DNA from: Nostoc sp. FACHB-973
GTDB lineage: Bacteria; Cyanobacteriota; Cyanobacteriia; Cyanobacteriales; Nostocaceae
Direction: 5' to 3'
NCBI RefSeq assembly: GCF_014698115.1
Contig: NZ_JACJSJ010000004.1
Span: 1 to 64,000, forward strand
Length of the DNA: 64,000 nt
Translations under genes and position numbers: made by a program
Notes under the pieces: model-generated
The model's database searches: none
Seen by the model: the letters and a program-made list of their open reading frames with translations, nothing else
Told to the model about the DNA's origin: nothing
In this document: in pieces, positions 9,620 through 19,333 of the stretch
How the letters are laid out: every line of letters begins with the position of its first letter
How positions within the stretch are numbered: the stretch's first letter is position 1

Positions 9620-10048
9620 ATGATAGATGAACTACATGAAATCCTCATTGACATTATTCAACGCTGGCTAGAACAAGATAGCGATCCACCAAGCTGCCGG
9701 CTTTTTTCCCGCTCTGTTTCTCTAACAGAGTTAATTGAGATTAAGACTATCAAAGAACGAGAACAAACCACTTACCAAAATGCTTGTTCTCAAGCAGGGC
9801 AGCGATGGCAACAATCTCTACAAATTCGCGCTTGTGATAGTGATTTACTCCGCGTTCCCTTCTTGGCACAGATTAAAATCAAGTATGGTTTAGAACGCCT
9901 CCAACAGCAAATTGATAGTGATTTGTTAGCAACTTATACCAACTGGTGTAATCAATATGGATGGACCGATTTATTTGTATTTGAAGGTCGTTTCTGGGCT
10001 TTCGCTCATGACGCTGTGCTACCATTGCCAATTTCGGAGGCGTCATAG
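9620..10048 (+). CDS. Conserved hypothetical protein, 142 aa
   Basis: ATG 9620 gives MIDELHEILIDIIQRWLEQD. It is a soluble, mostly helical protein with no catalytic or binding motif that I recognise. Notable stretches are YQNACSQAGQRWQQ and the aromatic-rich C-terminus GWTDLFVFEGRFWAFAHDAV. Codon use matches the neighbours. It follows the small winged-helix protein at 72 bp on the same strand. Function unknown. Confidence 0.6.
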   Translation: MIDELHEILIDIIQRWLEQDSDPPSCRLFSRSVSLTELIEIKTIKEREQTTYQNACSQAGQRWQQSLQIRACDSDLLRVPFLAQIKIKYGLERLQQQIDSDLLATYTNWCNQYGWTDLFVFEGRFWAFAHDAVLPLPISEAS

Positions 10049-10252
10049 ATTATGAATATGTGACAGCTAGGAGGCAATCGAATACTTGTCGGTTAAAGGG
10101 AAAAGGGAGAGCGTTTAAATTCACCCCTTACCCTTTTCCCAGATCGCACCAGAAGTGAACACTACTTATCCGAGAAGTATTAGGAGGCAATCAGTCACTC
10201 TGTACTGCCAAGCTCGATGCGACGCAATTTGTATTAGTTTTTTTACTAACAC

Positions 10253-10450
10253 TTATTCGCTGCTTCCGATAGCTTGACTGATATCAGTTAAGGTTTGATA
10301 CTGTTTTGGAGGTAATTGCTTCAAAGCTCGCAAAACAACCTCGTCAACACCTTTTTCTTCTGCATATCTCAGCAATTCTTCTCTGCTGATTGGGTAATTA
10401 ACTTCATTCAAATTGTTTTGTAATTTTGATAAATTGACTGTAGCACTCAT
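10253..10450 (-). CDS. DUF2795-like small protein, 65 aa
   Basis: ATG 10450 is preceded by a clear Shine-Dalgarno sequence (GGAGGAAAATC before ATG). The 65 residues include NYPISREELLRYAEEKGVDE and ALKQLPPKQYQTLTDISQAI, which resemble the DUF2795 pattern: a Y-P-x-x-x-E-L segment followed by a helix and an L-P-x-x-x-Y turn. DUF2795 proteins are small helical proteins of unknown function. It stands alone in a repeat-rich stretch. Confidence 0.6.
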   Translation of the reverse strand: MSATVNLSKLQNNLNEVNYPISREELLRYAEEKGVDEVVLRALKQLPPKQYQTLTDISQAIGSSE

Positions 10451-10983
10451 GATTTTCCTCCAAGTCTAATATTGTATATTTACTCAAAAAAATAGTTCTT
10501 GAGTTTAATACTCGTTCTGGGAACAATTGAAAACAGTTAGTTACAAATCAAGAAAGACTATCCCCAGCCAATGTGCTTTTGACTCAATTTGATTTAGGGT
10601 CTTATTTCCTCGGCAAACTTTATCGTTGCCACAATCAGGTTTTTACTCGCCTAATTGACACATAAAATTTTCACGTCTGCCATCTCTAGCTTCGGACATA
10701 TCTGTTCGTTAATTCATTCTCCTTAAGTAAGATTTGGCGTCGTTGCACTTCGAGCCTCAGCCTCAACCGTCACAAAATCTGCTTGAGCCAATCGAACCAC
10801 CAAAAAATTAGCGAGAACTTGCTGCCAGTGATGAGTAGGGGCACAGCCATTTTCCCTACAATTATCTGTACCTCACCAACTTGCAATCTGCTGTAGTAAT
10901 TTTTATAACAGAGATGGACTGCTATAAAATCGCTGTTAGCTTAGATATTGTACAATCGCTAAAAATACAATCCAGAAAGCGAC
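10451..10983. other. Spacer without a supported gene
   Basis: No open frame with coding character was found in these 533 bp. A decayed palindromic MITE of the TACAGC family is visible near 10812-10905: it keeps the ATTATCTGTACCTCACC arm and an incomplete GGGGCACAGCC core. The segment directly upstream of the acyltransferase is AT-rich and may hold its promoter. Confidence 0.4.
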
Positions 10984-12408
10984 TTGCCTAGATCAATTCA
11001 ATCTACTCAACCACCACTAAAATTTATTCCCCAACGGTTTAACCCATCGGTACTCCAGATTGTTCGGTGGTTACTGCCAATAGTGCTACGATTCCGGACT
11101 CGACCTTGGTTACCAGCTGGTATCGTCGGAATTGAAGCTGAGAATGTTGAGGTATTGGCTGAACTTTATCAACAATTCCAGGCTGGAAAAATTCGCTTTT
11201 TGTTGGCATTTCGCCATCCAGAGGTTGAAGATCCGCTGTGTATGCTGTATTTGCTTTCGCGGATTCTGCCACAGGTTGCACGTCAGAAAAATATCGAGTT
11301 GCAATATCCTGCTCACAGCTATTTTCTTTACGATCGCGGTATGACGGTTTGGGCTGGAGACTGGCTGGGTTGGTTATTTTCAAGGGTGGGGGGTGTGCCG
11401 GTTCATCGCGGTAGACGACTAGATCGCCAAGCTATTCAAACAGCGCGGGAGTTGTTTGTTAATGGCGAACTACCGATCGCAGTGGCACCGGAAGGCGGTA
11501 CTAATGGTCATAGTGGCATTGTTAGTCCCCTAGAACCTGGTGTTTCCCAAATGGGGTTTTGGTGTGTCGAAGATTTGCAAAAAGCCAAGCGTTCTGAGAC
11601 AGTTTTAATTGTGCCGATCGCCATTCAATATTCCTATGACAAGCCGCCTTGGTCAAAATTAGATTGGCTATTAAGTAAATTGGAAGCTGACAGTGGCTTA
11701 TCTGTAATGGAAATCACTCAAGGCGATGGTGAAGAAATTTATTATCAACGCATCTATCGTCTTGGTGAATATCTAATTACAGAAATGGAAGAATTTTATC
11801 GTCGTTTCTATCATCAAGACATCCCCAAAACCATCTCAATTGATGAATCTGCTAGTCCTAATGAAGTGTTAATTGCTCGACTCCATCGTCTACTAGATAA
11901 GTCTTTAGGAGTTACCGAGCAATATTTTGGAGTTCAACCACAGGGAAATTTCATTGACCGTTGTCGCCGTTTAGAAGAAGCTGGTTGGAATTATATTTAC
12001 CGCGAAGATTTGCCAGATATTAATAATTTACCACCCCTGAAACGCGGTTTGGCAGACTGGATTGCCCAAGAAGCAGACTTGCGAATGCGGCACATGCGGA
12101 TAGTCGAAAGTTTTGTTGCAGTCACCGCAAATTATATTCAAGAAAAACCCACAGCCGAAAAGTTTGCCGAAACAACTTTGTTGATTTTTGATATGCTTTC
12201 TCGAATTAAAGATACCACACTTCCGGGGCGACCCCGGTTAGGTTTGCGGCGGGCAAAAATCACCGTGGGAGAGCCAATTTCGGTTACTGAACGCTGGGAA
12301 AAATGTCAAGGCGATGCCTACGGCGGTAAACTACGCCACGCGACTAGGCAAGCTACGAGCCAATTAACTAAAGATTTGCAAATTGCTTTAGAGAAGATGA
12401 TTAGTTGA
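10984..12408 (+). CDS. PlsC-like phospholipid/glycerol acyltransferase, 474 aa
   Basis: The N-terminal half carries acyltransferase motif I as HPEVED (H78-x4-D) and motif III as APEGGTNGHSG (E170), typical of the PlsC superfamily that acylates glycerolipids. The protein is longer than a plain PlsC (about 240 aa), with a C-terminal helical extension of unknown role. The only start in frame after an upstream stop (10960) is TTG 10984, which is acceptable but unusual. Near the C-terminus the segment GDAYGGKLRHA is encoded by a copy of a dispersed repeat (12310-12337), a likely in-frame insertion. The true substrate is not evident. Confidence 0.8.
   Translation: MPRSIQSTQPPLKFIPQRFNPSVLQIVRWLLPIVLRFRTRPWLPAGIVGIEAENVEVLAELYQQFQAGKIRFLLAFRHPEVEDPLCMLYLLSRILPQVARQKNIELQYPAHSYFLYDRGMTVWAGDWLGWLFSRVGGVPVHRGRRLDRQAIQTARELFVNGELPIAVAPEGGTNGHSGIVSPLEPGVSQMGFWCVEDLQKAKRSETVLIVPIAIQYSYDKPPWSKLDWLLSKLEADSGLSVMEITQGDGEEIYYQRIYRLGEYLITEMEEFYRRFYHQDIPKTISIDESASPNEVLIARLHRLLDKSLGVTEQYFGVQPQGNFIDRCRRLEEAGWNYIYREDLPDINNLPPLKRGLADWIAQEADLRMRHMRIVESFVAVTANYIQEKPTAEKFAETTLLIFDMLSRIKDTTLPGRPRLGLRRAKITVGEPISVTERWEKCQGDAYGGKLRHATRQATSQLTKDLQIALEKMIS
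12310..12337. repeat. Small dispersed repeat inside the acyltransferase coding region
   Basis: GGCGATGCCTACGGCGG followed by TAAACTACGCC is shared almost base for base with intergenic positions 21843-21869 and 8427-8451. Within the gene it is translated as GDAYGGKLR without breaking the frame. Confidence 0.65.
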
Positions 12409-12442
12409 TTAACTCACGCAGAATTATTTTAAGTGATAGCTT

Positions 12443-12775
12443 ATGGGAATTGATGAAATACTCAAAGGCGATCGTGAAGAAATTCTGAGGATTGCTGCCA
12501 AGCATGGAGCATATAATGTGCGAGTGTTCGGCTCAGTTGCTAGGGGCAACGCAACACCAGATAGTGATGTAGATTTTTTAGTAGAACTTGAACCACAACG
12601 AACTTTATTAGACCAAATTGCTTTGATGCAATCATTAGAAGAGTTGCTAGGACGCAAGGTAGATGTGACTGAACCTGAAACTCTACATGAATGTATTAAA
12701 GAAAGAGTATTAAAAGAAGCTGTGGTTTTACAGCAGAATTCAGAATTCAGAAGTCAGAATTCAGAATTAGAATAG
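12443..12775 (+). CDS. MNT-type minimal nucleotidyltransferase (MntA-like antitoxin), orphan
   Basis: The 110-residue protein has the nucleotidyltransferase signature GSVARGNATPDSDVDFLVE (GS followed by DxD), the hallmark of minimal nucleotidyltransferases. These pair with HEPN toxins and can neutralise them by AMP transfer (family knowledge). No HEPN gene follows: downstream lie a MITE and then an ATPase gene. The last 14 residues (QQNSEFRSQNSELE) are encoded by an intergenic repeat of CAGAATT units, so the end of the gene, and perhaps its toxin partner, was replaced by repeat DNA. It may be a relic or a solitary antitoxin. Confidence 0.8.
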   Translation: MGIDEILKGDREEILRIAAKHGAYNVRVFGSVARGNATPDSDVDFLVELEPQRTLLDQIALMQSLEELLGRKVDVTEPETLHECIKERVLKEAVVLQQNSEFRSQNSELE

Positions 12776-12822
12776 GCTTTTGCAATCTTTCGTCTTGACG
12801 GCGATTTATCGCGTCTCATACC

Positions 12823-12919
12823 TTACAGCGTTTTTCATCTATTTGAACCACAATCCTCGATAGGGTAGCACAGCTGTGCTACCCTACAACGTGGTCTATT
12901 TACCTGAAAATTGCTGTAA
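12823..12919. mobile_element. Palindromic MITE, 97 bp (TTACAGC...GCTGTAA)
   Basis: The left arm TTACAGCGTTTTTCATCTAT and right arm ATTTACCTGAAAATTGCTGT form imperfect terminal inverted repeats around the core GGGTAGCACAGCTGTGCTACCC. The arms match the copy at 46134-46230, but the core palindrome there is a different one. Confidence 0.7.
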
Positions 12920-13012
12920 CCGAAGAGTATTGGGAATTCTGAGGCCAATTATCCGAAATCGCGGCTTTGTCCTCTGTATAATCACTGGAATGGGCAAGAC
13001 GGGTGATTTGTG

Positions 13013-14320
13013 ATGAAAATAGATTTAGTCAGGTTTTTCCAGGCTTGCAACCCCAGCAAGACTTTGGTTGTCAGCAAACCGGAAGATAGGCAGTATTATA
13101 TCGATTTTTCCAAAGTGCGTGGCGCCAAAATTATTGAGGAACTTGGGCGGACTATCACCCGCCTTTCACCGGAAGAACCTACTTGTCAATTATTTACCGG
13201 ACATATCGGCTGTGGCAAGTCTACTGAATTACTGCGCTTGAAAGCAGAGTTAGAACAGCAGGGATTTCATGTGGTTTATTTCGAGTCTAGCCAAAGCCTG
13301 GATATGGCTGATATTGATGTTACAGATATTTTACTGGCGATCGCTCGTGAAGTGAGTCAAAGTCTCGAAGCCATCAAAATTAACCTGAAACCAGGATACT
13401 TTAAAAATCTGTTTCATGAAATTTCGGAATTTTTGCAAACACCTCTAGACATCGGCGTTGAAGCGGAATTGTCTGTGGGTATTGCCAAAATTACTGCCAA
13501 AACTAAAGATAGTCCCAAACTTCGTGGCCAGTTGCGACAATATTTAGAACCGCTCACCAGTGGCATTTTAGAATCAATTAACAAAGAATTGCTCAAGCCT
13601 GCTAAAGAAAAACTTAAGCTGCAAGGTAAACAAGGACTAGTGGTAATTGTAGATAATCTTGACCGAGTTGATAATTCTTTGAAGCCTTCGGGTTATTATT
13701 ACCAACCAGAATATCTTTTTGTGGAACGTGGTGAACAGTTAAAGCAGTTAAATTGTCATGTTGTTTATACCATTCCCTTAGTATTGATTTTTTCCAACGC
13801 TTTAGGAAGGTTAAGAAATCGCTTTGGGGCAAACCCCAAAATTTTGCCGATGGTTCCTGTGCAACTACAGGATGGTTCTCAATTCTCACAAGGAATGACG
13901 CTGCTGCAACAAATGGTGATGGCGAGGGCTTTTCCTGGTGTCAGTTGGGAACAAAACCGAAATTTAATTACTAAGGTCTTTGATAGTTCTGATACTTTAG
14001 AACGACTTTGCCGAGTTAGCGGTGGTCATTTGCGTAACTTATTGATGCTGTTGTTGGACTGTCTTCAGCAAGCAGACCCACCCATTTCGCGGGACTGTGT
14101 AGACAGGGTAATTAAACAACACTGCAATGTCCTAGCTTTAGCAATTACTGCTGATGAATGGGAAGTATTGCGTGAGGTGGCGCAAGAGAAAAGGTTCAGA
14201 GGTCATGAAAGATATGAACTTTTGCTCCACAGTATGTTTGTATTTGAATACTGGGATGAGAATAATTGTTGGTTTGATATTAATCCGGTTTTGGCAGAAG
14301 CTAAGGAATTCGGGTTATGA
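13013..14320 (+). CDS. AAA-type P-loop ATPase coupled to the STAND/WD40 gene
   Basis: The protein (about 435 residues; ATG 13013 or GTG 13010) has Walker A GHIGCGKST near residue 65 and Walker B VVIVDNLDRVD near residue 213. This is the architecture of AAA/KAP/STAND-like signal ATPases. The C-terminal 120 residues are helical (LERLCRVSGGHLRNLLMLLL), like the sensor-2/winged region of such ATPases. It lacks repeats and transmembrane segments. Its TGA overlaps the ATG of the following 1634-residue gene (ATGA, 14317-14320), so the two are translationally coupled and probably act together. It could be the switch of a conflict or signalling module; this is inference. Confidence 0.8.
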   Translation: MKIDLVRFFQACNPSKTLVVSKPEDRQYYIDFSKVRGAKIIEELGRTITRLSPEEPTCQLFTGHIGCGKSTELLRLKAELEQQGFHVVYFESSQSLDMADIDVTDILLAIAREVSQSLEAIKINLKPGYFKNLFHEISEFLQTPLDIGVEAELSVGIAKITAKTKDSPKLRGQLRQYLEPLTSGILESINKELLKPAKEKLKLQGKQGLVVIVDNLDRVDNSLKPSGYYYQPEYLFVERGEQLKQLNCHVVYTIPLVLIFSNALGRLRNRFGANPKILPMVPVQLQDGSQFSQGMTLLQQMVMARAFPGVSWEQNRNLITKVFDSSDTLERLCRVSGGHLRNLLMLLLDCLQQADPPISRDCVDRVIKQHCNVLALAITADEWEVLREVAQEKRFRGHERYELLLHSMFVFEYWDENNCWFDINPVLAEAKEFGL

Positions 14321-17300
14321 CTAATCATGACGAATCAGAAAATTTAGCTGCTGACAATGAACATTCATTGCAAACTCTGCTACGAGCAATTACATTTTCT
14401 CAAGGAGAATTTTTGCTGATTTTACTGCGTTGTAACTATTCAGTTTTACGTCAAAATATAGTACAACGGTTGCACAAATTATCTCCTATAAAAATCCGTG
14501 AAATTACTTTACCTACATCAGTCAAAACTCTTTACACATCTATAAGCGAAGAACTGGGAGATGAACAACCATCAGCGTTAATGGTTTTTGGTTTGGAATC
14601 AGTTAAAGATATTGATACAGTTCTCACTTCAGCTAACCAAGTACGGGAGGAATTTAGAAAAAATTTTCCCTTTCCAGTGGTGTTATTAGTTAATGACCAA
14701 GTTCTCCAAAAGCTGATCAGATTAGCGGCAGATTTCAAGAATTGGGCAACAATAATTCCCACTGCGATCGCTACCACTGATTTAATTAAATTAATTAACC
14801 AAACTGCTGAGTCAGTATTTGCCCAAGTTTTAGATGCTGGTGCGGGAAAATTTATTAATAATTCTGCACTCAATCTTACAATTGGTTCGCCGCATCGCCT
14901 GGAATTGGAATCAGCAAAAGCCGAACTACAAACACGGGGTGTGAAATTAGACGCAGAACTAGAAGCCAGTTTAGAATTTGTTCTCGGTCGAGATGCTGTT
15001 TCGATGGAACAGTCACGCCAGCATTATGAACGCAGTCTAACACTTTGGCAGCAGATTTCTCAACTAGAGCAGCAAGGATGTGTACTGTACAATTTGGGGT
15101 TATGGTGGCGTACTTATGCCGTGCAACATTTAACAAAACAGCAATCGGCTTGTAAACAAGCTAAAGATTATTATCAAAAATGTCTGGAGGTATTTGAACA
15201 AGCAAATCGTCCCGATTTAATAGCAAAATTTATCAATGCTTTAGGAGAAGTACTGCAAAAACTCGAACTGTGGGATGAATTAGAAAAAATTGCACAAAAA
15301 GCTTTAAAACTATACGAAACCTATCCTGATTGGTTCAGAGAAGCTAGAGCTTACGGATTTATCGCTGAGGTAGCACTTGCTAAATCTGCTTGGAATAAAG
15401 CTAAACAAGCCGCCAAAAAAGCACTTTTTATTGTAGCTAGTAAGCAATCTACTGAAGCCAACGCTAATTTAGAATTAGTCCTATATTATCATCAGGGTTG
15501 GTATTTATTTGCACTAGCCAGAGCGCAACAGCAGCTTAATCAGGTACAAGATGCTTTAGGTACTCTAAAAACTGCCAGAAGAGAAACTAAACCTCAATAC
15601 GATCCAGAGCTTTATATTCGGATATTGGAGAATTTACGAGACATTTATTATCAAAAATGTCAATACATTGATGCTTTTCATATTAAGCAAGAACAAATAA
15701 AAGTTGAACATCAATATGGTTTTCGTGCCTTCATTGGAGCAGCTTATTTAAGTCCTCAATATGAAATAATTAATCCGGCATTGGTGCAAGTAGAAAATTC
15801 CATAAAAATTGCTCAAGAAATTGCTGTTTCTGGTCGGCAAAAAGATGTTAACCGATTGCTAGAAAGAATGAGTCGTAATGACCATAAATTAACTGTATTT
15901 CATGGTCATTCTGGAGTAGGTAAAAGTTCGATATTGTTTGGTGGATTAGTACCTGCACTGCAACTGCAATCAATTGATGCTCGTGATGTATTACCTATTG
16001 TGATGCGAGTTTATACAGATTGGATGGGAATATTGGCAAGGTGCTTGGCAGACAATGCTACCTCTAGTATTTCGATAGAATCCATATGTGAAAATTTGCA
16101 CAAAAATGCCGATCGCAATCTGTTAACAGTTTTAATTTTTGACCAGTTTGAAGAATTTTTCTTTGTTTACACAGACCAAAGCAAAAGACAGCCGTTTTAT
16201 GAGTTTTTGCACCTTTGCTTAAATATTCCTTTTGTAAAAGTGATTCTCTGTTTGAGAGAAGATTATTTACATTATTTATTGGAATGCGATCGCCTGTTTA
16301 ATTTTTCAGTAATTAATAACAATATTTTAGATAAGCATATTCGTTATGAATTAAAAAATTTATCTTCAGAAGATGCCAAAGCTGTTGTCCAGAGTCTGAC
16401 TAAGCAAACTAACTTTGATTTAGAGCCTGTGTTGATTGATAAATTAGTAGAAGATTTATCAGACCAACTTGGCGAAGTACGTCCCATTGAATTGCAAATC
16501 GTTGGCTCGCAACTCCAAACACATAGAATTACAACTTTAGAAAAATATCTCCAGGCAGGCACAAAAGAAAAATTGGTCGAGGGATTTTTAGAAGAAGTGA
16601 TTCAAGACTGTGGTGCTGAAAATGAACACTGCGCCAGAGTAGTTTTATATTTACTCACAGACGAAAATCGCACTCGTCCCCTCAAAACTTGCGATGATTT
16701 AGCAGAAGATTTAAAGACAGCAGATATTGTCTCAAATGAAAAACAACTAAATTTAGTCTTAGAGATTTTAGTCGGTTCGGGGTTGGTGTTAAATATTCCG
16801 GAAGACCCTGCTAACCTATATCAACTGGTTCATGACTATCTAGTATTTTTTATCAGGCAGTCACAACAAGCAAAACAATTAAAAGAACGGAAACAGGAAA
16901 AGGAACAACGACAACAGGTTGAAGCAAAGCTAAATCATGTTCTCAAACGGCAACGAAACTGGGCGATCGCGGGAAGTGCTATGATGTCCATTCTGACATT
17001 TCTAGCAGTAGGGTTTTGGGTACGGGCAGATTTTCAAAGAATAGAAGCTGAACATCAAAAAACAGAAGCTGAATATCAAAGGAAAAAATCAGAAAAAAAC
17101 CGCATAATCGCCATTAATAAAACTTCAGAAGCACTTTTTACCTCCCATCAAACATTTGATGCTCTGAAAGAAAGTATCCATGCTGGAATATTACTGAAAA
17201 AATCACATTTTGCACAAAGCGATATTCAACTTCAAAGTCAAGTTGTCGCTGCACTACAACAGTCAGTTTACTGGATAAAAGAGCGCGATCGCTTGGAGGG

Positions 17301-19221
17301 ACATCAGGCTCTGATCTGGGGCGTGAATTTCTCACATAACGGTAAGTTGATTGCCTCAACTAGTTATGACAATACTATAAAATTATGGAATTTAGATGGT
17401 AGTGTGTACAAGACGCTCAAAGGACATAAAGATAAAGTCTTAGGCATGAGTTTCTCACCTGACGATCAAACAATTGTCTCAGGTGATTTCCAGGGTGTTG
17501 TAAAACTTTGGAACCAGGACGGTACACTACTCGGAGAACTTCAAGAACACGGTAATAAAGCACACAGTAGCGGAGTTTATAGTATCGATTTTTCACCTGA
17601 TGGGAAAATAATTGCCACAGGAAGCCGGGATGGCACAGTCAAACTCTGGAACCGAGATGGTAGTTTACGAAAAACCCTAGAAGCGCATAAAGATGGCGTC
17701 AATAGTGTTGTTTTCTCACCAAACGGTACAATGATTGCGACTGGTGGTCGGGACAAAACCCTGAAACTTTGGACAAATGAAGGTGATCTTCTTGATACTC
17801 GAAAATATCAAGACTTTGTTTGGGACGTAGCTTGGTCAGCCGATAGCCAGACAATTGCGGCGGCCGCTGGTGGTACCTCTGCTACTAGTGATGACAACAC
17901 AGTCAAACTCTGGAGACGAAATGGCACTTTATTAAAAAGTTTTAAAGCACATGAAGATGGAATCAATAGCGTAGCTTTCTCACGCGACGGTAAGATGATT
18001 GCCACAGCTAGCGATGACAAGACTGTAAAGCTTTGGAAGCCTGACGGTACTTTACTGACAACTTTATCAGGACATACCAATGGGATCTATGCTGTCAGGT
18101 TTTCACCTGACTGTCAAACTCTCGTTTCTGCCAGTGCTGACAATACGATGAAACTTTGGCAAGTCGGTAGTATCAGTTGCTTGCCCAACGCTAAAAGTCC
18201 TACTTCTGCGATGGCTGACAGTGGCGTTGTAAGTATTCTAAACGCTCATAGCGATCGCGTGAATAACGTAACTTTCTCACCTGATAACAAAATTGCCTCA
18301 GCCAGCCGTGACAAGACAGTGAAACTCTGGAACCTCGATGGCACTTTGTACAAAACTCTTGACGGGCATAATGATAAAATTAGTTTCTCACCTGATGGCC
18401 AGAGAATTGTTACCGCCAGTGATGATAACACAGTAAAACTCTGGAAGCGTGACGGTGAATTCATAACAACCCTGTTTCAGAACAACGATAAAATATTTGA
18501 CTTGAATTTCTCACCCAACAGTAAGCTAATCGCTTTGGGTAGTATGGACAATGCAGTTAGAATATTGGGGCGAGATGGCGTCAAGCTTCAGGATCTCAAC
18601 AAGCATCAAGACTGGGTAAGGGCTGTAGCTTGGTCACCAGACGGTCATATTATTGCCTCGGCCAGTGATGACAATACTGTTAAACTTTGGAAACAGCAAG
18701 ATAACGGAGAATTTAAGCTCTCTAAGACTCTTATCGGGCATAACAGTTGGGTTTTGAGCGTTAGTTTCTCACCCGATGGTAAGATGATTGCCACGAGCAG
18801 TAATGATAAGACAGTCATACTTTGGAAACAGGATGACAAGGGCGAGTTTGGCTATTACAAACTGCTCAAAGGGCATACCGACCAGGTTAATAGCGTGATT
18901 TTTTCACCCGACGGTCAAATGATTGCCACAGCTAGCGACGACAAAACTGTAAAACTCTGGAAGCCAGATGGTAAATTAATTACAACTCTCACTGGGCATA
19001 GCAATTACTTATTAAGCGCGACTTTCTCAGCCGATGGCAAGACTCTTGCTTTGGGCAGTGCTGATGGGGCTATAATTCTTTGGAATTTGGATAAACTCGA
19101 TCTTAAAAATCTAAATCTAGATAGCTTACTGAAACGTGGCTGTAATTGGCTGCATGATTATTTGCACAATAACCCGAATGTGAGCCAGAGCGATCGCGAT
19201 CTGTGCGACGATATCAAGTAA
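14317..19221 (+). CDS. Giant TPR - STAND NTPase (nSTAND1-like) - WD40 protein, 1634 aa
   Basis: Domains in order: an N-terminal alpha/beta region (1-180) resembling a degenerate P-loop domain without Walker A; TPR-like helices (about 190-500); a STAND NTPase with Walker A GHSGVGKSS (about 529) and Walker B LIFDQFEEFFF (about 605); a coiled coil (KERKQEKEQRQQVEAKL); a membrane helix (about 880-905, AIAGSAMMSILTFLAVGF); a second coiled coil; and 14 WD40 repeats (about 995-1591), enough for two seven-bladed propellers. STAND proteins are ligand-triggered oligomerising switches, many in antiphage or programmed-death systems (family knowledge). Here the WD40 part is the likely sensor. No classical effector domain is recognised, so the output is unknown. 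Blades 6 and 13 share MIATASDDKTVKLWKPDG, indicating intragenic exchange. Confidence 0.88.
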   Translation: MTNHDESENLAADNEHSLQTLLRAITFSQGEFLLILLRCNYSVLRQNIVQRLHKLSPIKIREITLPTSVKTLYTSISEELGDEQPSALMVFGLESVKDIDTVLTSANQVREEFRKNFPFPVVLLVNDQVLQKLIRLAADFKNWATIIPTAIATTDLIKLINQTAESVFAQVLDAGAGKFINNSALNLTIGSPHRLELESAKAELQTRGVKLDAELEASLEFVLGRDAVSMEQSRQHYERSLTLWQQISQLEQQGCVLYNLGLWWRTYAVQHLTKQQSACKQAKDYYQKCLEVFEQANRPDLIAKFINALGEVLQKLELWDELEKIAQKALKLYETYPDWFREARAYGFIAEVALAKSAWNKAKQAAKKALFIVASKQSTEANANLELVLYYHQGWYLFALARAQQQLNQVQDALGTLKTARRETKPQYDPELYIRILENLRDIYYQKCQYIDAFHIKQEQIKVEHQYGFRAFIGAAYLSPQYEIINPALVQVENSIKIAQEIAVSGRQKDVNRLLERMSRNDHKLTVFHGHSGVGKSSILFGGLVPALQLQSIDARDVLPIVMRVYTDWMGILARCLADNATSSISIESICENLHKNADRNLLTVLIFDQFEEFFFVYTDQSKRQPFYEFLHLCLNIPFVKVILCLREDYLHYLLECDRLFNFSVINNNILDKHIRYELKNLSSEDAKAVVQSLTKQTNFDLEPVLIDKLVEDLSDQLGEVRPIELQIVGSQLQTHRITTLEKYLQAGTKEKLVEGFLEEVIQDCGAENEHCARVVLYLLTDENRTRPLKTCDDLAEDLKTADIVSNEKQLNLVLEILVGSGLVLNIPEDPANLYQLVHDYLVFFIRQSQQAKQLKERKQEKEQRQQVEAKLNHVLKRQRNWAIAGSAMMSILTFLAVGFWVRADFQRIEAEHQKTEAEYQRKKSEKNRIIAINKTSEALFTSHQTFDALKESIHAGILLKKSHFAQSDIQLQSQVVAALQQSVYWIKERDRLEGHQALIWGVNFSHNGKLIASTSYDNTIKLWNLDGSVYKTLKGHKDKVLGMSFSPDDQTIVSGDFQGVVKLWNQDGTLLGELQEHGNKAHSSGVYSIDFSPDGKIIATGSRDGTVKLWNRDGSLRKTLEAHKDGVNSVVFSPNGTMIATGGRDKTLKLWTNEGDLLDTRKYQDFVWDVAWSADSQTIAAAAGGTSATSDDNTVKLWRRNGTLLKSFKAHEDGINSVAFSRDGKMIATASDDKTVKLWKPDGTLLTTLSGHTNGIYAVRFSPDCQTLVSASADNTMKLWQVGSISCLPNAKSPTSAMADSGVVSILNAHSDRVNNVTFSPDNKIASASRDKTVKLWNLDGTLYKTLDGHNDKISFSPDGQRIVTASDDNTVKLWKRDGEFITTLFQNNDKIFDLNFSPNSKLIALGSMDNAVRILGRDGVKLQDLNKHQDWVRAVAWSPDGHIIASASDDNTVKLWKQQDNGEFKLSKTLIGHNSWVLSVSFSPDGKMIATSSNDKTVILWKQDDKGEFGYYKLLKGHTDQVNSVIFSPDGQMIATASDDKTVKLWKPDGKLITTLTGHSNYLLSATFSADGKTLALGSADGAIILWNLDKLDLKNLNLDSLLKRGCNWLHDYLHNNPNVSQSDRDLCDDIK

Positions 19222-19333
19222 CGAGCCAAGGGATGGCTAGACAACAAGCGGATGAACCGTCTACGCTAAGCACAATCATACATATTTTAAGTGTGTACAA
19301 TAAAGCTGATAGACAAAACACAGCGAAAAAATT

